This document shows positions 58,838 to 64,000 of a DNA stretch of 64,000 bases, in pieces (the first letter of the stretch is position 1; each line of letters starts with the position of its first letter). Under the pieces are notes generated by a model. The model had not been told where the DNA came from. It saw only the letters and a list, made by a program, of their open reading frames with translations, and searched no databases. A program made the translations under genes and the position numbers. Origin of the DNA: Anas platyrhynchos (lineage: Eukaryota > Chordata > Aves > Anseriformes > Anatidae); assembly GCF_047663525.1 (NCBI RefSeq), contig NC_092592.1, positions 27,566,001-27,630,000 of the forward strand. Direction: 5' to 3'.

Positions 58838-59601
58838 GTAAGGAGAAGCGCCCGGGGGTGGCCCTTCGGGGGCGGGCTGGAGGAAAGGTTGCGGGGGGCG
58901 CCGTCGGGGATTTGGGGTTTTTCGGTGGAATAAAAGGGGGGGGGGTGGCAGGGCCACGACGGCCGGTCCGGGGGTGGAGGAGCGGAGGCTGAGCCTCGCT
59001 GCCTCCCCACGGAGAGGCAGGGGTCGGGAGGGGAAGGAGCAAAAGTGGGGAGGGGGGGGTTGCCGTCGAGGAAAGGGGGCAACGTGGCGGCTCGTCGGCA
59101 GGCAGGGACGGGATGACGATCTTCGGGCAGCGGCAGACGCCGAAAAAGCGTCGGAAGTCGCGGACGGCCTTCACCAACCATCAGATCTACGAGCTGGAGA
59201 AGAGGTTCCTCTACCAAAAATACCTGTCGCCGGCGGACCGGGACCAGATCGCCCAGCAGCTGGGGCTCACCAACGCCCAGGTCATCACCTGGTTCCAAAA
59301 CCGCCGCGCCAAGCTCAAACGCGACCTGGAGGAGATGAAGGCCGACGTGGAGTCCGCCAAAAAGCTGGGCCCCAACCCCGCCGTGGACATCGTAGCCCTG
59401 GCCGAGCTGGAGCCCGGCACCGAAGGTCGGGCCAAAACTCGGCCCGGCTCCCCCCCGCCGCCCCCCGCAAGCCGGGAGCCCGGCGCCCCGCCGCCGCCCC
59501 GCCCCGTCTCGCCCCCCACGGAACGGCCCCGCAGCCGCCGGGACAGCGAGGAGGAGGAGGACGAGGAGGAGGAGGACGTGGAGATCGACGTGGATGACTG
59601 A
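58513..59601 (+). CDS. LBX1: LBX1, ladybird-like homeobox transcription factor, two coding exons (58513-58837 joined to 59102-59601)
   Basis: Sequence-specific nuclear transcription factor. In vertebrates LBX1 directs migration of hypaxial muscle precursors and specifies dorsal spinal interneurons (family knowledge). Joining the exons gives 825 nt, or 274 residues plus stop, close to the roughly 280 of mammalian LBX1. Visible in order: a conserved N-terminus starting MTSKEE; a proline-rich linker; an eh1-like Groucho-binding motif FSIEDIL (residues 36-42); the block around LCALEELASKTFKGLEV; a nuclear-localising basic run KKRRK at 123-127; a 60-residue homeodomain at 125-184 with Thr47, Trp48, Gln50 and Asn51; the motif DIVALAEL at 204-211; a Pro/Arg-rich stretch at 218-255; and a Glu/Asp tail at 256-274 ending DVDD. 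The ATG lies in a CCACCATGA context and no ATG precedes it for over 500 bp. Codons are extremely GC-rich at third positions. The pairing LTNAQVITWFQNRRAK plus the flanking residues separates it from the NKX and TLX families. Identity is near certain; expression was not tested. Confidence 0.97.
58838..59101 (+). other. LBX1: LBX1 intron (264 bp, GT-AG)
   Basis: Begins GTAAGGAG and ends CGGCAG. Very GC-rich with several long G runs, and the polypyrimidine tract before the acceptor is poor. The AG at 59100-59101 is the only nearby acceptor that preserves the frame: using the next AG (59104-59105) would give an immediate stop. Such a short intron fits a compact sauropsid genome. The G runs may stimulate splicing of a short GC-rich intron (general knowledge, not shown here). 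Confidence 0.9.
59102..59601 (+). other. LBX1: LBX1 coding exon 2
   Basis: Starts GCAGGGACGGG, completing glycine codon 109, and ends with TGA at 59599-59601. Contains the whole homeodomain and the C-terminal half. The 3' third (about 59428-59541) is almost pure Pro/Arg/Ala/Ser coding sequence. It is followed by a run of GAG/GAC codons for the acidic tail (59542-59598). This low-complexity GC-rich part is the segment most likely to vary between species. Confidence 0.95.
59149..59328 (+). other. LBX1: LBX1 homeodomain
   Basis: Sixty residues, numbers 125-184 of the protein. Helix 3 contains NAQVITWFQNRRAK, with Trp48 (W172), Gln50 (Q174), Asn51 (N175) and Arg53. Gln50 and Asn51 predict binding to TAAT-type cores. 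Thr47 is shared with the TLX family and distinguishes both from most HOX proteins (family knowledge). No insertion or missing key residue is seen, so the domain should fold and bind DNA. Confidence 0.97.
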
Positions 59602-59785
59602 GGGGCGGCCGCCGGGCTCCCCCCCGCACCCCACGCCCCCCTCGGCCCGCTCCCCCATCCCCGCCCGACGGCTCCAAACCGGCCTCTTCCCACCCCCCCC
59701 CTTCCTCTCCACCCCAGCCCGGCCCGGCACGGCTCGGCCCGGCGGCTTCTCCTCCTCGGTCAGAGCAATAAGCAGCAGCAGCCCG

Positions 59786-59813
59786 GCACACAAACACACA
59801 CACACACACACAC
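59786..59813. repeat. (CA)n microsatellite in the LBX1 3'UTR
   Basis: About 28 bp of CA units with one AA interruption, followed by a C-rich run, 185 bp after the stop codon. Confidence 0.9.
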
Positions 59814-60749
59814 CCCCCACACCCCCACAGTCACGCGAAAATTAATTTAGGGTAGAGTCGCTATCCCTCCGCCTGTCACATCTTCGGAATGGTGCAATTA
59901 CGGACGGCTTCTGTATAAATATTTAAACGTATATATTGGATTTTTTTCCCCCCCCCCTTCCCCCCCTTTATTTTTTATTCTTTTGAGGTTTTCATTATTT
60001 TTTAAAAAATATCCATCCGTTAGGATTGTTTCGTCCATAAGGGAGACGCGTAACCTTGGAACAAACCCGGCTCCCACCAGATGTCTGGGGGGGGGGCGGT
60101 TGTTTCCAAAGACTTCCGAAACGAACCGCTTTAGAGGAGGTTTAAGTTAGGCTTAAAACGGCGACGACACGAAATCAGCCACTTTTCTTTCCTTGCATGT
60201 TTCAAATGTGCACGAAGTAATTTTATTTTATTTTTTTTCCTTTTAAAAACATTTTTTTTTTTCCTTTCGCAATCTTGGGAACTTGGGGATGGGGTATAAT
60301 GCAAGTTTAAAAATATCTACTTTCTTTTTTTCCTAGAGCATAGAGATTTGTCTCCAATGCAATTTCTGCCTCATTTTACCAATTAAAAGCTATTTTTACC
60401 ATTTTCTGCTATTGTTGTGCTTTTATTAAAAAGCTGCCTTTCGTATTTTTGATATGAAGGTGGTAACAAAAAAAAAAAAAAAGAAATAAAAAAAAAATCC
60501 TAGAATTATTTTTTACTCTTTTTAGAATTTTTTGCATGCTACGGAAATAAAAAGAACAAATCCCAAGATCAATACATTTAAATATTACGCTATAAATTAA
60601 AAATTAAAAAAAAAAATGTACAGATTTAAAACCTGTTTTTGTTTGAATTGTACAAATTTTAAAAGGCCTGCTATTTAAGTTCCGGTAGGGACAATGTCGC
60701 TTTATTTACTGTCTCTTAGAATTGTACAGATAGCTCTTTTTTCCGATAC

Positions 60750-60755
60750 AATAAA
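60750..60755 (+). terminator. LBX1: Poly(A) signal AATAAA of LBX1
   Basis: Canonical hexamer in a T-rich context, followed about 35-45 nt later by a T/GT-rich element (TTCTTTGTG), a good match to cleavage-site architecture. Expected cleavage is about 60768-60785. Two earlier AATAAA hexamers at 60485 and 60546 could give slightly shorter transcripts. Confidence 0.75.
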
Positions 60756-61266
60756 ATCTTTACCATTTTAATATACTTTTACCGTCCTTCTTTGTGAACT
60801 AACCCCCGGCCCCGCCGCTCCCCCCCAGCCGCCCCCATCCCGTTCCCATTTAAAGTTTCTGCAGCGCAGTCACCTGCGAGGAAATGAGGGGCGAGGAGCA
60901 CCTGGGCGAGAACTTTAGCACTTTGATATGCCTTTTTTTTATTATTTTTATTTTTTTAATTATAATTCTTTGCCTGGTGGAAGTGCGCGGCCAGGCTGGA
61001 GGCGCAGCTGCCTTCCCGGGGCCGCTTTATAGGGCGGCCGCCCCGCACCTCCGCACCCACCCGGGGGGGAAAAAAAGGGGGAAAAGGGATCGAGGGGGGG
61101 CGAGGAAGGAGCTGGGGCCCCTCTGCACAAAAGCAGCTCCGTGTGCGGCCGGGGGGAGCTGCCCACAGCCCGCCGGCCGGCACCGACCGCTCCCGGGCAC
61201 AGGCTCTGCCTCTGCGGCACCTACGGGGCACGGGGATGGGAAATTGGAAAAAATTGGAAAAAGGGC

Positions 61267-61408
61267 CTTTCCCCTTCCCCTTTTTTCTTTTTTTTTTCCT
61301 TTATCTTTTTTTTTTCTTTTTTTCCTCCTTTTTTTTTCTTTCACTTTTTTTTTTTCTTTCTTTCTTTTTTTTTTTTCCTCTCTCTCTCTTTTTTTTTTTT
61401 TTTTCCTC
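61267..61408. repeat. T-rich polypyrimidine tract
   Basis: About 140 bp of almost only T and C, with many long T runs. Low complexity, directly downstream of the LBX1 transcription unit. Confidence 0.9.
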
Positions 61409-61439
61409 CAAAATTAACACTCCCCTGAATGCGTTTTCC

Positions 61440-61590
61440 CTTGGCAGTGTGAGCTGCCTTTTGGAGGCGAGCAACGCGTGTTTCTCCCCATTCTTTGCAA
61501 AATTTATGTGAGAAAGACAAATCTGGTGTACAGTGGCAGAGCTCCGCCGAGAAGTGTCCAGATAAGACAGGGTTGGTTTGTGGGTTGGAT
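61440..61590. promoter_or_regulatory. Candidate CNE 3' of LBX1
   Basis: Non-repetitive sequence with GCAAAATTTATGTGAG, TGGTGTACAGTGGC and CCAGATAAGAC (a GATA-type site). It sits between low-complexity T tracts. Confidence 0.4.
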
Positions 61591-61659
61591 TTTTTTTTTT
61601 TTTTTTTTTTTTGGTCCAGTTTCTCCGAGGCTAAATAAATCTTTCTCCTCTTTGAGAAT

Positions 61660-61990
61660 GGATGGGGTTGTAATTTTTAGCGTAAAGCATGAAAACTGGG
61701 GACAAATGAGCCCTCTTCTCTGAAGTGACAAGCGACAATGGAGCATATACAGCCTCCTGCGGTTCGCCATGCTGAAACAAGCGTGCCCCTCCGCAGCAGA
61801 GAGAAGGCGAGCGCTTGGAGACCATATGGTTTTTGAATTTTCTTCACAATTTCCAGACAATTTGATGGATTAGGTTAACCCTCCCTTCCACTGTTTAACT
61901 CCGCAACAATGGGAGCAGAGCTGTTCTCCCTTCGTCGGGGCATCTGTGCGCTTCTATTCTTCTCTCTTTCTCTCTTGGTATTTGGAACAA
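61660..61990. promoter_or_regulatory. Candidate CNE 3' of LBX1
   Basis: About 330 bp of complex sequence: TTGTAATTTTTAGCG, AAAGCATGAAAACTGGGGAC, GGAGCATATACAGCC, ACCATATGGTTTTTG, AGACAATTTGATGG and GATTAGGTTAACCC. No repeat or ORF; the evenness of composition suggests constraint. Confidence 0.42.
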
Positions 61991-62119
61991 GCCTATGAAT
62001 TACAATGAAATCCACTTTTCTTTAGTATTATTTGGAGGAGCACTTGTTTTCCGCCACCTCCCGCCCCCACCCTCCCATCCCCTATTTTTTTTTGTTTGTT
62101 TTTTTTTTTTTCCTCCGAC

Positions 62120-62640
62120 TGATAGGTTTGACTTCTGTCCAGATCTCTCGGAAAGCCTTCAATCTTGTCCTTAAGTGTTTTTATGCTAAACAGGCAAATC
62201 GTAAATGCTGAGAAACTGTGACATTTATGTGAAGATCTAGTTAAAGGGCTTTATTTGTTTTCTTTATCTGTTCTTTTTTTTTTTTTTCCCCATTCCCTCT
62301 CCTCATCCCCCTCCTCTCCTGCCCCCTCCCTCCCCCCAGCCTTTTATTCTTTTGTCTTGGAATGGATTTAATGAGGCTGCAAACACTACAATTCAATATA
62401 ACCAAGAAATAAAAAAAGGGTGGCTGGGTCTATGGAAAACAGGCTCGGAGTTAATTTGGATTTCTCATCTATTGAGTCGTGTGTGCAAACAGCAGAGCTG
62501 CCGGGCCGCCCTGAACCCGGCGAAGTTTGCCACACGTGGCTGGGGCGGGTTGGTAAATAATGCCTCCTCCCCAAGATCTGCAGCGTGCTCATTTGGCTCG
62601 CCCCCCATTTCCAAATAGCCGGGATTTGGGTGAGTTAATT
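62120..62640. promoter_or_regulatory. Two adjacent CNE-like islands 3' of LBX1
   Basis: The first (62120-62260) has GACTGATAGGTTTGAC, TTTTTATGCTAAACAGG and GTAAATGCTGAG. The second (62340-62640) has GGATTTAATGAGGC, ACAATTCAATATAACC, GGAGTTAATTTGG, an E-box CACGTG and GGTAAATAATGCC. A T/C-rich tract separates them. Confidence 0.42.
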
Positions 62641-62754
62641 TGCGTACAGGAAAAAAAAAAATGAAACAAAAGAAAAAAAAACAGCAAGCTTTTTATTGTG
62701 TCTGTGTATATATATATATTTTTTTAGCTTAAAAACCGAGCGCCGGCTTGTGCC

Positions 62755-62880
62755 CCTCATTTGTCATGCATTTTTAAACGCGCCGTTTCCTGGGATTACC
62801 TAGCCGCCTAGATTTATTGCCCGGGGTTTTGCTCTCCCTCGAATTGTAGGCACACTTCGGAATCGGGTGGGGCTTTTTGA
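62755..62880. promoter_or_regulatory. Short CNE-like island before the second CpG island
   Basis: CATGCATTTTTAAACGCG, CTGGGATTACCTAGCC, CTAGATTTATTGCC and CGAATTGTAGG in 110 bp. A short TA repeat lies at 62706-62720. Weak to moderate candidate. Confidence 0.3.
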
Positions 62881-62929
62881 TTTTTTGTTCACCTGCTTTT
62901 TAATCTCCTTTCTCTCTCTGTCTCTCCGC

Positions 62930-63960
62930 AGCAGCAGTAGGGACGCGGAGCCAGCGCGGAATCGGGCCCTGCGGGGCTGAGCCAGCCGCAGCTTCTCCCA
63001 GCCGGTTCCGTGCTCCGGCAGCGGGCGGGGCCCGTGCCGACCCCCCCTACAACCCTACAACCCCCGAGATCCCCCCCCTAAATTTCCCAGTCCCCTACAA
63101 CCGGCCGGGCCCGCCGGCGGGGGAGCCGCCGGGACGGGAGCTGGGTCCCCGTGTTCCTGAGCCCCCCGGGGCCGTTCCTATTTTCTGGCCTTCTCCCGGA
63201 CCCGGAGGGGGTCCCGGGGGGGCAGAACCTGTCCCGTTTTCCCACCCGGCCCCCGGCAAAGGGGCTCGCTGCGGGTCGGGAGCTTGCGGAGCTCCTCGGC
63301 GCCGTGCCCGGGGCCGGCTCCTCGCTGCTCCCCGGGACGCGCCGGCTCCTCGTTGGGGCAAGGGGTGGCAAAAGGGGGGGGGGCGAGGAGGGAATTCCCT
63401 TTTCCCAAACGAATCGGGACGAAAAGGGTCCGGATTCGAGCGGGGAACGTAGGATTCCCGACGGGAAAAAGAAAAAGTATAAACCGGGGGAGAGCGGGCT
63501 CCCCGACCTCCGGGTCCGTGGAAGTGAAAAAAGCGAAGTTTGGCAAAAATGGGGTGCGTTAGCACTGCGGGGGCTTTGCGAGGATGGGATGGAGACCCGG
63601 CTGCCCCCCCCTCCCCCGTGCCCACCCCGTCGGTGCTCGGGACCCCCCGTGGGTGCGGGCGGCCGTGGGTCCGAACCCCGGTGCGGGCGCTGGGAGCAGG
63701 CCGGGGCCGGGGGGCGAGGCTCCCCCCACTTCGGGCACATCTCCCTTTTCCCGGGGGGGCCTCGGCCAAGCTCGCACCCCGGCCCACTATTTTCCCTGCC
63801 GGCGAAAAGCCCATTTCTCAAGCGCCGGAGTGGGCGCTGCGCCCCCTCTTCCCCATCCTTCATCCCCAAAGCTGGCACTGCCTTGGATTTCGTTTGGAGG
63901 TGGGAGGGAGGCGGGAGGGGAGGGGGCGGGGGGGGTGTTGTCTGCTTGGAAATGCTACCC
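62930..63960. promoter_or_regulatory. Second CpG island, 3' of LBX1
   Basis: CpG-rich sequence with many G and C runs begins right after a strong splice-acceptor match at 62931 (a 30-base pyrimidine tract then CCGCAG). Long ORFs here on both strands are compositional. It might be the promoter of an unannotated non-coding transcript or an orphan island of the LBX1-TLX1 interval. Nothing coding is recognised. Confidence 0.5.
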
Positions 63961-64000
63961 TTTGGGGGTTTTTGTCATTCTTTTTTTTTTTTTTTTTTTT

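Larger units (their letters stand above)
52800..59760. promoter_or_regulatory. Broad CpG-rich domain around LBX1
   Basis: CG dinucleotides and long G or C runs are frequent from about 52.8 to 59.7 kb, in contrast with the CpG-poor sequence to the left. Broad CpG domains of this kind typify developmental homeobox genes under Polycomb control (family knowledge). The stretch also holds many long ORFs on both strands that are compositional shadows. AT-rich islands interrupt it at 54740-54850, 56450-56760 and 57480-57960. Confidence 0.7.
59602..60780 (+). other. LBX1: LBX1 3'UTR
   Basis: About 1.18 kb from the stop to just past the poly(A) signal at 60750. The first 250 bp are C-rich and include a CA repeat. 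From about 59840 the composition switches abruptly to AT-rich sequence with few repeats. TGTACA occurs three times near the end (60617, 60650, 60724). The 3' boundary is an estimate from the signal position. Confidence 0.7.

Noticed and set aside
58060..59820. A 586-codon minus-strand ORF covering LBX1
   Set aside because: It is antisense to a certain gene and arises because LBX1 is so GC-rich that stop codons are rare on the opposite strand. No domain is recognisable and it contains long Ser/Leu runs from the GA tract.
63078..63878. A 266-codon minus-strand ORF in the second CpG island
   Set aside because: Compositional open frame in CpG-rich DNA without homology; another frame on the same strand is open as well.

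Overview
This window is vertebrate nuclear DNA, most likely from a bird. Three things point there: interspersed repeats are sparse and mostly old CR1-type LINE fragments; I see no recent SINE, L1 or LTR element; and the one protein-coding gene sits in a very GC-rich, compact setting with an intron of only 264 bp. A crocodile or turtle cannot be formally excluded. There are no operons, ribosome binding sites, tRNAs, rRNAs or CRISPR arrays.

The only protein-coding gene I can support is LBX1 (ladybird homeobox 1). It lies on the + strand as two coding exons, 58513-58837 and 59102-59601. Together they encode 274 residues with an eh1-like repressor motif, an NK-class homeodomain and an acidic C-terminus. 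Its 3'UTR runs to a poly(A) signal at 60750-60755. In other vertebrates the order is TLX1 - LBX1 - BTRC, with BTRC on the 5' side of LBX1. From that I infer that the roughly 58 kb on the left is the LBX1-BTRC gene desert and that the right end points toward TLX1.

Layout: 1-50000 is non-coding DNA in which GC-rich unremarkable stretches alternate with AT-balanced, homeodomain-motif-dense islands that look like conserved non-coding elements (CNEs). Examples are 5388-5840, 8636-9250, 10795-11100, 23040-23580, 31795-32560, 35725-35830, 42090-42420, 48900-49260 and 52440-52760. CR1 fragments lie at 1385-1720, 7640-8010, 13600-14010, 14100-14490 and 47830-48150. From about 52.8 to 59.7 kb there is a broad CpG-rich domain around LBX1. 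Embedded in it are AT-rich islands at 54740-54850, 56450-56830 and 57640-57960. A second dense cluster of CNE-like islands fills 61440-62880, followed by a second CpG island at 62930-63960.

How the parts may work together (inference): LBX1 is a developmental transcription factor of migrating limb and tongue muscle precursors and dorsal spinal interneurons, and such genes are usually surrounded by many distal enhancers. The islands contain motifs that suit this: paired MEIS sites plus a GLI site at 8.7-9.0 kb, a PBX-MEIS composite at 35.8 kb, and a CArG/MEF2/TATA cluster 1.8 kb upstream of the start codon. None of the CNE calls could be tested by alignment here, so they rest on sequence texture and motifs only. 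I found no convincing new molecular system. The most unusual primary-sequence structures are a three-copy 17-bp split motif (11287-11357), a 24-bp-period YY1-like array (16831-16902) and the muscle-type motif cluster at 56667-56830. Nearly all other open reading frames in the window are chance products of GC-rich or unique non-coding DNA.
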